The position numbers and the translations under genes were made by a program. Below are positions 48,024-56,390 of a stretch of 64,000 nt of DNA, one piece after another. The notes below the pieces were generated by a model that had not been told where the DNA came from, made no database searches, and worked only from the letters and a program-made list of their open reading frames with translations. This DNA comes from Halobellus sp. LT62 (GTDB lineage Archaea > Halobacteriota > Halobacteria > Halobacteriales > Haloferacaceae). How positions within the stretch are numbered: the first letter of the stretch is position 1; each line of letters opens with the position of its first letter. The DNA is taken from assembly GCF_037031285.1 (NCBI RefSeq), contig NZ_JAYEZO010000002.1, positions 372,001 through 436,000 of the forward strand, written 5' to 3'.

Positions 48024-48644
48024 TTAGCTGACGAACTTCAGCAAGTCGTCGCGCTTTTGCTCGTGAAAACGCGCCCGAAGCGCCTCGTTCAACGCGTCGA
48101 TGTCGCCGCGCTTGGCGCTGATCGGCGCGATGGTCTCGCGCCACTGCTTCCACGGCGGGTGGAGTCCGAGGCGGTCGCAGAGGTCGTCTAGCCGCTCGTC
48201 GCGGTCGTCGACTTTGTCCATCTTGTTGACGGCGACGACGGTCGGCACGTCCAGTTCCCACAGGAAGTGAAACAGTTCGACGTCGTGGGGGATCTCGTCG
48301 GGGCCGGAGTGCCTGTCGATGATGTCGATCACGCTCTTTCCGTCGACGACCAACACGGCCGCGAGGACGTCGTCGGCGTTCGACTCGATGTAGCGGACGA
48401 TGTCGGTTTTGATCTGCTCGCGGCGCTCCTCGTCAACGCCGGACATGAATCCGAAGCCGGGCAGATCGGTGAACATGAAGTTCTCCGATGTCCAATCGAA
48501 GTGGTTCGGCGACCGCGTCACGCCGGGCTTCCCGCCGGTCGTAAACTTCGAGTGGCCGGTCAACTCCCGCATCAGCGTCGACTTCCCGACGTTCGACCGG
48601 CCGACGAGGACGACCTCCTGACGGTCCGGACGATCTTCGAACAT
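48024..48644 (-). CDS. engB: GTP-binding protein EngB
   Basis: A 206-residue TrmE-Era-like GTPase, in archaea a probable ribosome-assembly factor. Walker A is [16 protein letters not shown] (about residue 17). Switch regions [14 protein letters not shown] and TDLPGFGFM follow. VAVNKMDK is the NKxD motif and PISAKRGD the SAK-like motif. The ATG ([15 protein letters not shown]) is followed closely by the P-loop, as in short haloarchaeal forms. A 13-bp direct repeat (gacgaacttcagc) spans the stop codon region. Confidence 0.93.
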   Translation of the reverse strand: MFEDRPDRQEVVLVGRSNVGKSTLMRELTGHSKFTTGGKPGVTRSPNHFDWTSENFMFTDLPGFGFMSGVDEERREQIKTDIVRYIESNADDVLAAVLVVDGKSVIDIIDRHSGPDEIPHDVELFHFLWELDVPTVVAVNKMDKVDDRDERLDDLCDRLGLHPPWKQWRETIAPISAKRGDIDALNEALRARFHEQKRDDLLKFVS

Positions 48645-48701
48645 AGCCGGAAAACGCCCCGGCGTCGGTTAACGCTGACGTTCAGCGGTGGTCGATACCG
48701 C

Positions 48702-49265
48702 TCACAGGAGCCCCTCTTCGCGCGCTAACAGCACGCCTTCGAGCGTCGCGTCGTTCGGCGTCCCCGAGCGCACGGTGTCGAGCACCTCGTCTACGGGCAC
48801 CGAACGGACCGAGAGAAATTCGTTTTCGTCGAGGTCGCGCTCGACGGGCGTGAGGTCCGTCGCGAAGACGTAACCGCGGTGGTGCCGGAGGACCCCAGTC
48901 GAGCACCAGACTGTCTCGAGGAGCGCGGCGGTTTCCGCGGCGAAGCCGGTCTCCTCGCGGAGTTCGCGCGTTGCGGCTCCGGTGAACGATTCGCCGCGCT
49001 CGACGATTCCCGCGGGAAGCTCCAGCTGTGTCTCGCGAATCGTGGGGCGGTACTGCTCGACGAAGACCAGCGAATCGTCCTCGACGGCAACGACGACGAC
49101 CGCCGTCGCGAGCTCGGCCCAGTAGTAGCGCTTCGTCGACCCGTTCGGCTGCTCGACGAGGTCGTATCCACCGGTGTACCACCCGGTTTCGTACTCCGTC
49201 GCCGATTCGCGGACCGGCCACTCCGGCTCGGGCAACGGCTCGTGTCTGCGTCCGTCGTCGGGCAT
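48702..49265 (-). CDS. Nudix hydrolase (ADP-ribose pyrophosphatase-like)
   Basis: A 187-residue Nudix protein. The Nudix box reads GIVERGESFTGAATRELREETGF. It is preceded by FVEQYRPTIRETQLELPAG, the pattern of ADP-sugar pyrophosphatases. LLETVWCSTGVLRHHRGYVFATDL follows. The start MPDDGRRHEPLPEPEW was chosen. The substrate is probably ADP-ribose or another ADP-sugar, but this cannot be fixed from sequence. It is in the same direction as engB, 57 bp upstream. Confidence 0.88.
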   Translation of the reverse strand: MPDDGRRHEPLPEPEWPVRESATEYETGWYTGGYDLVEQPNGSTKRYYWAELATAVVVVAVEDDSLVFVEQYRPTIRETQLELPAGIVERGESFTGAATRELREETGFAAETAALLETVWCSTGVLRHHRGYVFATDLTPVERDLDENEFLSVRSVPVDEVLDTVRSGTPNDATLEGVLLAREEGLL

Positions 49266-49355
49266 ACGAGCGTGTCCGGTGGGCGTCGGCTTAACCGTGG
49301 TTACTCGCGGCACCGCCCGTCGCCAGCGGTCGCCGCCTGCCCCGTCTCTTCGCCT

Positions 49356-49784
49356 TCACTCCTCGCTTTCGAACCGCGGCCGATAGATCTCCCCGAACGC
49401 CTGTCGTCGGAGGGTTCCGACCGCGGCGTCGCGCTCGTTCTGGTACGTGGCGACGACGACCGCCTCGACGAACGGCGCGACGTGCCAGACCGCGCGGTCG
49501 ACCTCGTCGCTGCCCTTGCGTTCGACATTGTATTCGGGGTGGTCGTCGACCCACGCCTCGAACTCCTCGACCGTCCCGACTGAAACGGCCAGCCGATCGG
49601 CGAAGAGCACGTTTCGGGCCCGCTGGACGACCTCGCTTGTCACTCTCTCGTGATATTCCTCGCGGTCGAACTCCATCGCCTTCGCCGTCTCTCGGACGAC
49701 CTCCTGTGCGGTCGGGCCGACGGCCTCGAAGGCCGCTTCCGCCTCTTCGAGCGTCTCTGGCGACAGCGTTCCCTCGGTTTCCAT
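49356..49784 (-). CDS. DUF5809 family protein
   Basis: A 142-residue soluble acidic protein that matches the haloarchaeal DUF5809 pattern: METEGTLSPETLEEAE, VVRETAKAMEFDREEYHERVTSEVV, VWHVAPFVEAVVVATYQNE and LRRQAFGEIYRP. The start codon is the ATG at 49784. A much longer in-frame extension upstream covers the palindromic elements and is not coding. The function is unknown. An AT-rich gtttatatg (about 49838-49846) could serve as TATA with a leader of about 30 nt. Confidence 0.8.
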   Translation of the reverse strand: METEGTLSPETLEEAEAAFEAVGPTAQEVVRETAKAMEFDREEYHERVTSEVVQRARNVLFADRLAVSVGTVEEFEAWVDDHPEYNVERKGSDEVDRAVWHVAPFVEAVVVATYQNERDAAVGTLRRQAFGEIYRPRFESEE

Positions 49785-49884
49785 ACGCGTGGCTCGGCCG
49801 CTCGCGCACAAACGCTTTCGGTCTTCGATTCGGCGAGGGTTTATATGGGACAACGCGGCCAGATGTCCCGTGACGTAGAAACGG

Positions 49885-50007
49885 CCCCGCGTCGTGCTGC
49901 GGCTCGCCGCGTTTGCAACTGTGTTGCCATCCGATCGCACGTCAGCGTACGATCGATGGCCGCTGACTTGCAAACGCGGCGAGGTTGTTCGGCACAGCGG
50001 CGCGGGG
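49885..50007. repeat. Outer palindrome split by an inserted TTTGCAA palindrome
   Basis: The left remnant is at 49885-49902 (ccccgcgtcgtgctgcgg) and the right remnant at 49984-50007 (gttgttcggcacagcggc...). Joined, they reproduce, as reverse complement, the 39-bp palindrome at 11689-11727 with about three mismatches. The 81-bp element at 49903-49983 lies exactly between them. Confidence 0.75.
49903..49983. repeat. TTTGCAA nested palindrome, copy 5 (inserted copy)
   Basis: The outer arms are ctcgccgcgtttgcaa and ttgcaaacgcggcgag. The inner hairpin is ccgatcgcacg-tcag-cgtacgatcg. The terminal bases (ctcgccg) differ from the gtagcg ends of the other copies and match across the two arms of this copy. 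Confidence 0.85.
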
Positions 50008-50068
50008 ACGGGTCGGAAACGGCGACGGCCCGACCGCGCGTGCCGACTGTTCGCCATCGCTGTCGCAA

Positions 50069-50551
50069 TTAGTCTCGACTTTCGGTGTCGTCCTCGTCAG
50101 CGCTCGATTCGGCGTCTCGATCCGCGCCGTCCCCCTGCCCGAGCATCTCGGCGGTCAGCTCCCGTGCCTCTTCGAGGATCGCCTTCGTCTCCTCGTCGAG
50201 CGTTCCGCTCCCGGCCGCTGCGGCCAACTCTGGATCGATGCCGGTTGAACTCTCGGCGTCGCCGTGTCCGGAGCCGCGGCTGTGATCTCCGCGCCCGTGT
50301 TGGTGATCGTTTCCGCCGTGCCCGTGAGCCTGCGCGGTGTCCTCGAACACCTGCTCGTAATCCGTTTCGTCGGCGAGTTCGGCCACTTCCGGTGCGAGCT
50401 CCGATTCGCCGTGCGTCTCCCAGTCGGGGACGTGTTCGTCCAGCCACGTCTCGTGCTCGTCGCCGTGGACCATCGCGGTGAACGCGAGGTGGTTGGCGAG
50501 ATGCGTCGCGTCCTGCTGGGGGCTCTCACAGACGGGACAGGCGAATCCCAT
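50069..50551 (-). CDS. DUF5810 family protein with N-terminal zinc finger and His-rich tail
   Basis: A 160-residue protein. The N-terminal CPVCESPQQDATHLANHLAFTAM (CxxC then HxxxH) is a C2H2-like zinc finger and fits the haloarchaeal DUF5810 pattern. It continues HETWLDEHVPDW. The middle has a His/Gly/Asp-rich segment (AHGHGGNDHQHGRGDHSRG), possibly metal-binding. The C-terminus (LDEETKAILEEARELTAEML) is helical. The start is ATG at 50551. A longer frame upstream is not coding. rimI lies upstream in the same direction. Confidence 0.8.
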   Translation of the reverse strand: MGFACPVCESPQQDATHLANHLAFTAMVHGDEHETWLDEHVPDWETHGESELAPEVAELADETDYEQVFEDTAQAHGHGGNDHQHGRGDHSRGSGHGDAESSTGIDPELAAAAGSGTLDEETKAILEEARELTAEMLGQGDGADRDAESSADEDDTESRD

Positions 50552-50634
50552 AGCCGCGGGTACGGCGCGGGCGTACAAGTGCGTGTGGTTCCGGCGCTCT
50601 TTCCCGTGCCGAACACTGCACCGACGCCGAGTCG

Positions 50635-51180
50635 CTACACTGTCGAGCGCCACGAATCGACGTCGACGACGAGAATCAGCGCGTCCTCGCCGTCGCCGTA
50701 GTACCTCGATACGCGCCGCGTCGGCTCGAATCCCTCCTCGCGGTACAGCGACCGGGCGGCCTCGTTGCTCTCGCGGACCTCGAGTTTCACGACCGCCGCG
50801 CCGGCGAGCGCGAGGCCGAAGAGCGCCTCGCGAAGGAGTCGTCGGCCGATTCCCTTCCCTCGTGCCTCCGGGCGGACGGCGAGGTCTTTGATGTGACCGA
50901 TGTCGTGGCCGTGATTCGGCATCACGTCGCCGACGACGTACCCGAGGAGCGTCTGCGGACCGTCGACGCCGTCGCCGACGGCGACCAGAAACGCCGGCGC
51001 GTCGAGGACTGATTCGAACGCCACGTAGGGCCACGGCTCCGAAAACGCGGTCCGTTCGATCCGGAGCACGTCGAGCAAGTCCGCGCGGTCGGCGGGGCGA
51101 ACGGTGACCGTCGACGCGCCCGCGTGGTCGGGACCGTCGTGAGACCGTTGGACTTCCTCGTCGCCGGACGTGTCGCTCAC
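50635..51180 (-). CDS. rimI: Ribosomal protein S18-alanine N-acetyltransferase-like protein (GNAT)
   Basis: A 181-residue GNAT acetyltransferase. The acetyl-CoA motif is IKDLAVRPEARGKGIGRRLL. VKLEVRESNEAARSLYREEGFEPTRRVSRYY is typical of the RimI/Ard1 group, the archaeal N-terminal acetyltransferases. The start was taken as GTG at 51180 (VSDTSGDEE), giving an acidic N-terminal extension. The domain itself begins at about residue 22 (TVTVRPADRADL). Archaeal homologues acetylate the N-termini of many proteins. Exact targets are unknown here. Confidence 0.88.
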   Translation of the reverse strand: MSDTSGDEEVQRSHDGPDHAGASTVTVRPADRADLLDVLRIERTAFSEPWPYVAFESVLDAPAFLVAVGDGVDGPQTLLGYVVGDVMPNHGHDIGHIKDLAVRPEARGKGIGRRLLREALFGLALAGAAVVKLEVRESNEAARSLYREEGFEPTRRVSRYYGDGEDALILVVDVDSWRSTV

Positions 51181-51308
51181 GTCCTCGGCTACGAACCTGT
51201 GCGGCAAAAGTCCGCTGGCTCCGCATCGTGGGGGATCGCTCCGGGTCGAGTGCTGTCGCTCGCGTGGTAGCATCAAAAAAATCGTGTGGCCGGATTCGAG
51301 CGGTCCGC

Positions 51309-53285
51309 TCAGTCGTCGGCGGGGGCCGCGCCGCTGCCCTCTTGCTCGTACTGCTCCTTCGTGAGGCGGAGCTTGCCGCCCGCTTCGAGGATGCCGCGCT
51401 CGCGCTCGGAGGCGTCGAGTTCGGCGGTCGCTTCCCAGTCGTCGTTCACGCGGATGACGAACTCGGTCTCGCCGGAGGCGACGGCCTCGGCGACGTCGGT
51501 GACGATCTCGACGTTGTCTCCCTGCTCGATCTTCGCGTAGGTGTCCTCGTCGATCGCCAGCGGGACGATCCCGAAGTTAAACAGGTTCGCCTTGTGGATG
51601 CGGGCGAACGACTGCGCGAGGACGGCCTCGATGCCGAGGAACTGCGGGCACATCGCCGCGTGCTCGCGTGAGGAGCCCTGACCGTAGTTCTCGCCAGCGA
51701 CGAGGACGCCGCCGGGGGAATCGAGCGCGCGCTGTGCGAACGTGTCGTCGACGCGCGAGAGCGTGAACTCCGAGAGCTTCTCGATGTTCGAGCGGTACTT
51801 GAGGATATCCGACGTGGCGGGGATGATGTGGTCCGTCGTGATGTTGTCCTCCATCTTCAGGAGCACCTCGCCCTCGATGTCGGATTCGAGCGGCTCGCCG
51901 ATCGGCGCGGAGCCGATGTTCGGACCCTTGATGAGGTCGTCGTCAACGGCCTCGTCGGGCTCGATGATGTCGGTCTTCGACCCGTCGTACTTCTCGGGCA
52001 GTTCGACGCCGGGGGCTTCGAGGTCGCCGAGCTCCTCGGCGAGATCCCGGGGGTCGACGAGCTCGCCTTTGATCGCCGCGGCGGCGGCGACCTCCGGCGA
52101 GGAGAGGAAGACGGAGTCGTCTTCGATACCCGAGCGGCCCTCGAAGTTGCGGTTGAACGTCCGCACGGAGACGGAGTCCGAGGAGGGGACGTGACCGATG
52201 CCGATACAGGCACCACACGTCGCCTCCGAGAAGTTGACGCCGGCGGCCATCATCTCGGCGGTCCAGCCCTGACGGGCGAGGATCTCCGAGGCCTGCTTCG
52301 AGCCCGGCGCGACGATCATCTCGGTCTTCATGTCCACCTCGCGTCCCTCCAGCATCTTCGCGGCCGGGAGGATGTCCTCGTAGCCGCCGTTCGTACAGGA
52401 ACCGACGATGACTTGCTCGACGGATTCGCCGGCGACCTCGCGGACGGGGACGACTTTGTCGGGCATCGACGGCATCGCCACGAGCGGCTCGATCTCCGAG
52501 AGGTCGATGACGATCTCGTCGGCGTACTCGGCGTCCTCGTCGGGCGAGAGCTCGACGTACTCGTCCTCACGGCCCTGTCGAGCGAGGTAGTCTCGCGTCT
52601 CCTCGTCGGTCGGGAAGATCGAGGAGGTCGCACCGAGCTCTGTGCCCATATTGGTGATCGTCGTCCGTTCGGGCACCGAGAGCGTCTCGACGCCGGGGCC
52701 GGTGTACTCGAAGACCTTGCCGACGCCGCCTTTCACCGAGAGGCGTCGCAGCATCTCGAGGATGACGTCCTTCGCGCTGGACCACTCGGGGAGCTCGCCT
52801 TCGAGTCGGACGTTGACGACTTCCGGCATCTCGACGTAGTACGCGCCGCCGCCCATCGCGACGGAGATGTCCAGTCCACCGGCACCGATCGCGAGCTGAC
52901 CGAGCCCACCGGGCGTCGGCGTGTGGGAGTCCGAGCCGAGCAGCGTCTTCCCGGGCGCGGCGAAGTTCTCCTTGTGGACGTTGTGGCAGATGCCGTTGCC
53001 CGGGCGGGAGAAGTACGCGCCGTAGGTACCCGCTGCCGATCGCAGGAAGCGGTGGTCGTCGGTGTTCTTGAAGTCGAACTGGTACGTCTGGTGGTCGCAG
53101 TACTGCGCCGCCAGTTCGGTCTGCACTTCGTCGAGCTCCAGCGCCTCGAACTGCAGCCACACCATCGTTCCGGTCGTGTCCTGTGCGAGCACTTGGTCGA
53201 TCTCGATCCCGATCTCCTCGCCGGGTTCGAGGTCGCCCTCGACGAGGTGGTCGTCGAGAATCTGTTCCGTGAGCGTCTGTCCCAT
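51309..53285 (-). CDS. acn: Aconitate hydratase (aconitase)
   Basis: A 658-residue single-chain aconitase of the AcnA/mitochondrial-like type, which isomerises citrate to isocitrate in the TCA cycle. Iron-sulphur ligands are seen in IVGSCTNGGYEDI and NFSEATCGACIGIG. The N-terminal LGSDSHTPTPGGLGQLAIGAGGLD (key parts LGSDSHTPT, GGLGQLAIG) is typical. The swivel domain has ENYGQGSSREHAAM. The start MGQTLTEQILDDHL was chosen because a TATA box lies 30 nt ahead of it. It is divergent from the dUTPase-family gene. Confidence 0.95.
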   Translation of the reverse strand: MGQTLTEQILDDHLVEGDLEPGEEIGIEIDQVLAQDTTGTMVWLQFEALELDEVQTELAAQYCDHQTYQFDFKNTDDHRFLRSAAGTYGAYFSRPGNGICHNVHKENFAAPGKTLLGSDSHTPTPGGLGQLAIGAGGLDISVAMGGGAYYVEMPEVVNVRLEGELPEWSSAKDVILEMLRRLSVKGGVGKVFEYTGPGVETLSVPERTTITNMGTELGATSSIFPTDEETRDYLARQGREDEYVELSPDEDAEYADEIVIDLSEIEPLVAMPSMPDKVVPVREVAGESVEQVIVGSCTNGGYEDILPAAKMLEGREVDMKTEMIVAPGSKQASEILARQGWTAEMMAAGVNFSEATCGACIGIGHVPSSDSVSVRTFNRNFEGRSGIEDDSVFLSSPEVAAAAAIKGELVDPRDLAEELGDLEAPGVELPEKYDGSKTDIIEPDEAVDDDLIKGPNIGSAPIGEPLESDIEGEVLLKMEDNITTDHIIPATSDILKYRSNIEKLSEFTLSRVDDTFAQRALDSPGGVLVAGENYGQGSSREHAAMCPQFLGIEAVLAQSFARIHKANLFNFGIVPLAIDEDTYAKIEQGDNVEIVTDVAEAVASGETEFVIRVNDDWEATAELDASERERGILEAGGKLRLTKEQYEQEGSGAAPADD

Positions 53286-53310
53286 AACGTCCGTGGATCG
53301 GCCGTCTACG

Positions 53311-53319
53311 ATTATAAAT
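53311..53319 (-). promoter_or_regulatory. TATA box of acn
   Basis: The minus strand reads atttataat, centred 30 nt before the acn ATG. This is one of the clearest leaderless promoters in the window. The remaining spacer to the next gene (53320-53544) has no gene. It contains cttatacac (53351-53359), a candidate in the other direction. Confidence 0.65.
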
Positions 53320-53544
53320 CCCGCGTGTTTGAGGTCGGAGGTATGTCCCTTATACACATAGTTTGTCCTAATTCGATACGAACAGACACCGTCTCAGTCG
53401 GACGATTTTCGCCGTTCCCTCTGGACCCGTGTGCGTGATTCGACGACGTATTGTGTTGTTCCGACGAGGTCGGGGACGTGGAGAGGTCGCTCTCGAACGC
53501 GCCGAGAGCGACATCACTTTGCGCCCCCGCGTCGGCCATCCGGT

Positions 53545-54024
53545 ATGTTCCGCGCTGGTTCCTTCGTCGCAACGCGCGTCGACCCCGTCGACGACGAGCA
53601 GGTACAGCCGAACGGCGTCGACCTCACCCTCGGTGACGTCCTCGAACAGGTCGAACCCGGACACGTCGGAGTCGACGGAAAGACGGTTGGGGATCGCGAC
53701 CCGGTCGACGACACCGACGGCGTCTTCAGCCTCGATCCCGGCGGATACATCCTCCAGTACGCCGAGACGATCGCGATTCCCGACGGGCATATCGGCTTTC
53801 TCTACCCGCGGTCGACCCTGATGCGCAACTCCTGTATGCTCAATACCGCGGTCTGGGACGCCGGATACGAGGGAAAGGGCGAGGGACTGCTGCAGGTGCA
53901 TCACCCGATTCACCTCGAACGCGGCGCGCGCGTCGCGCAACTTGTGCTCGCGGAGGCCGCTCACGACGAGGTCTACGACGGGTCGTATCAGGGCGAGCGG
54001 GTCGAACGCGGAGACGACGGCTAG
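53545..54024 (+). CDS. dut: dUTPase/dCTP deaminase family protein
   Basis: A 159-residue trimeric dUTPase-fold protein. QPNGVDLTLGDVLEQ is the N-terminal motif shared with dCTP deaminases. GFLYPRSTLMRNSCMLNTAVWDAGYEGKGEG (key parts PRSTLMR and WDAGYEGKGEG) forms the nucleotide site. Haloarchaeal homologues are annotated as deoxyuridine triphosphatase. The family also contains deaminases, and from sequence I favour dUTPase because of its short length and the RSTLMR form. It removes dUTP and keeps uracil out of DNA. A weak TATA-like stretch (catcactttg, 53512-53521) precedes the ATG by 28 nt. Confidence 0.82.
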   Translation: MFRAGSFVATRVDPVDDEQVQPNGVDLTLGDVLEQVEPGHVGVDGKTVGDRDPVDDTDGVFSLDPGGYILQYAETIAIPDGHIGFLYPRSTLMRNSCMLNTAVWDAGYEGKGEGLLQVHHPIHLERGARVAQLVLAEAAHDEVYDGSYQGERVERGDDG

Positions 54025-54097
54025 CTCCCACGACACCCACAATCGAGCGGGGTTACCCAAAGGCACATTTACGACCGTCTCCAAGAACGGCCAACTG

Positions 54098-55327
54098 ATG
54101 TCCCGGAGTCCATCCCTTCCAGATCGCCCTCGTCTGGACTTGGATCCAGAGATGTCGGACGCCGAGCGGTTATCGGCGATCCGCCAGCACTACGAGCGTC
54201 TCGTGACCGTCAACGACGAACTCGACGATCGGCTCTCGGCGGCGACCGATCAGCAGGAGGAACTGCGGGAGGAGGTCGAACAGCTGAAGCGGCGTAACGA
54301 GACGCTGAAGACGTCCTCGCTGTATCTCGCGACCGTCGAAGAACTCACAGACGACGGCATCGTGATCAAGCAGCACGGAAACAACCAAGAGGTACTCACC
54401 GAGGCGTCACCGCACCTCGACAGCGAACTGCAGGCGGGTGACCGCGTCGCGATCAACGACTCCTTCGCCATCCAGCAGCTGCTCGACGACGAGACGGACT
54501 CCCGCGCGCAGGCGATGGAGATCGACGCCTCGCCGTCGATCACCTACGACGACATCGGCGGGATCGACGAGCAGGTTCGGGAGGTCCGCGAGGCCGTCGA
54601 GGACCCGCTGACGAGTCCCGAGATGTTCGAGCAGGTCGGCATTCAGCCGCCGTCGGGCGTGCTGCTCTACGGCCCGCCGGGAACGGGGAAGACGATGCTC
54701 GCGAAGGCCGTCGCCAACGAGACCGACGCGACGTTCATCAAGATGGCCGGTTCCGAGTTGGTTCGAAAGTTCATCGGCGAGGGTGCCCGTCTCGTCCGCG
54801 ACCTCTTCGATCTCGCGGCCGAACGCGAACCGGCGGTCATCTTCATCGACGAAATCGACGCCGTCGCCTCGAAACGGACGGACTCGAAGACCTCCGGCGA
54901 CGCGGAGGTCCAACGGACGATGATGCAGCTGTTATCGGAGATGGACGGCTTCGACGACCGCGGCGACGTCCGCATCATCGCCGCGACCAACCGCTTCGAT
55001 ATGCTCGACGAGGCGATCCTCCGCCCCGGTCGCTTCGACCGCCTCATCGAGGTCCCCAAACCGACCGAAGAGGGCCGCGAGCAGGTCCTCGAGATCCACA
55101 CCCGCGATATGAACGTCGACGACGACGTCGACTTCGAGGAGTTGGCGGCGGCGCTCGAAGACTACTCCGGGGCGGAGATCGCCGCACTGGCGACGGAGGC
55201 GGGGATGTTCGCCATCCGGGACGGCCGCACCGAAATCCGCCGACGCGACTTCGACGACGCCTACGACAAGATCGAAGACGCCGACGAGCAGACGACGATT
55301 CCCGGACCGACGACGTACCAGTACTGA
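54098..55327 (+). CDS. pan: Proteasome-activating nucleotidase PAN
   Basis: A 409-residue AAA+ unfoldase that feeds proteins to the 20S proteasome. It has an N-terminal coiled coil (about 35-85), an OB domain (about 85-150), Walker A YGPPGTGKTMLAKAVANETDATF (key part GPPGTGKT, near residue 190), Walker B FIDEIDAVA, and an arginine finger region in AATNRFDMLDEAILRPGRFDR. The start MSRSPSLPDRPRLDL was chosen because a TATA-like catttacg lies 28 nt before it. The C-terminus is TTYQY, which does not fit the strict HbYX tripeptide. Confidence 0.94.
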   Translation: MSRSPSLPDRPRLDLDPEMSDAERLSAIRQHYERLVTVNDELDDRLSAATDQQEELREEVEQLKRRNETLKTSSLYLATVEELTDDGIVIKQHGNNQEVLTEASPHLDSELQAGDRVAINDSFAIQQLLDDETDSRAQAMEIDASPSITYDDIGGIDEQVREVREAVEDPLTSPEMFEQVGIQPPSGVLLYGPPGTGKTMLAKAVANETDATFIKMAGSELVRKFIGEGARLVRDLFDLAAEREPAVIFIDEIDAVASKRTDSKTSGDAEVQRTMMQLLSEMDGFDDRGDVRIIAATNRFDMLDEAILRPGRFDRLIEVPKPTEEGREQVLEIHTRDMNVDDDVDFEELAAALEDYSGAEIAALATEAGMFAIRDGRTEIRRRDFDDAYDKIEDADEQTTIPGPTTYQY

Positions 55328-55371
55328 GCTGCGTTCGCCGCCGACTCGATACTGGGTCCGATCCGTAACCG

Positions 55372-55378
55372 CTTATTC
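55372..55378 (+). promoter_or_regulatory. TATA box of pdaD
   Basis: The element cttattc lies 25 nt before the pdaD ATG, with no Shine-Dalgarno sequence. This is consistent with a leaderless transcript separate from pan. Confidence 0.5.
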
Positions 55379-55399
55379 GCCGCGCGGTCGTTCTCCATT

Positions 55400-55885
55400 A
55401 TGCACACGATCCGGATCGTTCGCGGCGTGGGCGATGCGCCCACGAAGATGGCCTCCTACGACGCCGCCCTCGCCGACGCGAACGTTCACAACTACAACCT
55501 CGTTCCCGTCTCCTCGGTCATTCCCGCCGACGCGACCGTCGAGGACGTCGACACCGCCCCGAACCTCGGCCCGGCCGGAAACCGCCTCACGGTCGTCGAA
55601 GCCCGATCGACCACCGGCGGCGTCGGCACCGTTTCGGCGGGTCTGGGCTGGACCACCGGCCCGGGTCCGGGGCTGTTTTACGAGGCCTCCGGCGAGGACC
55701 CCGACGCGGTGCGGCGAAGTGTCGAGGTCGGCCTCGCCGCCGGTCGCGACCTCCGCGAGTGGGAGTTCGACGAGCGGGAAGTCACCGTTACGACCGCCGA
55801 GGCCGACGGCGAGGGCTACACGACGGCGGTGACGCTCGCGGTCTACGGCGAGAGTGATTCGATATTCCGCTCCCCGCGAAAGTAG
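55400..55885 (+). CDS. pdaD: Pyruvoyl-dependent arginine decarboxylase
   Basis: A 161-residue proenzyme that self-cleaves to make a pyruvoyl cofactor and converts arginine to agmatine. In archaea the product is used for polyamine synthesis or for agmatidine in tRNA-Ile. The cleavage site is in VPVSSVIP (about residues 37-44; the second Ser becomes the pyruvoyl group). GDAPTKMASYDAALADANVHNYNL precedes it. The later GPGPGLFYEASG and EREVTV segments also match the family. It sits alone after pan. Confidence 0.93.
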   Translation: MHTIRIVRGVGDAPTKMASYDAALADANVHNYNLVPVSSVIPADATVEDVDTAPNLGPAGNRLTVVEARSTTGGVGTVSAGLGWTTGPGPGLFYEASGEDPDAVRRSVEVGLAAGRDLREWEFDEREVTVTTAEADGEGYTTAVTLAVYGESDSIFRSPRK

Positions 55886-55976
55886 GCCGTTACGTCGGTC
55901 TTGCGGATCATCGATGGTTCTGCTGCCGCCGACGGGTTTATACGGCGTGTCCCCCTATTTTCGAGGACATCACGAA

Positions 55977-56357
55977 ATGAATGGAAACAACCCGTACGCG
56001 GGCGCTCCCGGCGTCGTCGACGCGGGCCGTCCCGAGGACGTCGACCTCTCGGACGCACAGGTACGCAGACTCCGTACCGCCGTCGCAGGCATCGTTTCTC
56101 GCACGGAGGCGTACCTTCCCGAGGGCTACGTCGTCGGCTCCGAACTCTCCTACGGTGCGAACGGCCCGCAGGCCACCGTCGCGGTTCGTCCCCCCGCGGG
56201 GCACCCCGTCAGCGCCGGCTTCGCGCCCGACGAGGAGGACCTCGAATCGGGACTCACCGACGAGGACCGCGACGAGGTCGCCCGCGGTCTCGCCGCGAGC
56301 GCGGCGCTTCAAGTGATGAACACCGTCGGCGACGGGCTGACGCCAACCGCGCGGTAG
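55977..56357 (+). CDS. DUF5811 family protein
   Basis: A 126-residue acidic soluble protein that follows the haloarchaeal DUF5811 pattern: MNGNNPYAGAPGVVDAG, EAYLPEGYVVGSEL, GPQATVAVRPPAGHPVSAGFAPD and DEVARGLAASAALQVMNTV. A TATA-like gtttatacg (55936-55944) gives a short leader of about 10 nt. The function is unknown. Confidence 0.8.
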   Translation: MNGNNPYAGAPGVVDAGRPEDVDLSDAQVRRLRTAVAGIVSRTEAYLPEGYVVGSELSYGANGPQATVAVRPPAGHPVSAGFAPDEEDLESGLTDEDRDEVARGLAASAALQVMNTVGDGLTPTAR

Positions 56358-56390
56358 CGTCTCGAATCAGTTCTCGGTTTTCGAGTTCGA

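Noticed and set aside
48010-48042. 13-bp direct repeat across the engB stop codon
   Set aside because: The period is 20 bp, not a multiple of three, and it occurs only twice. It is probably a small slippage duplication without function.
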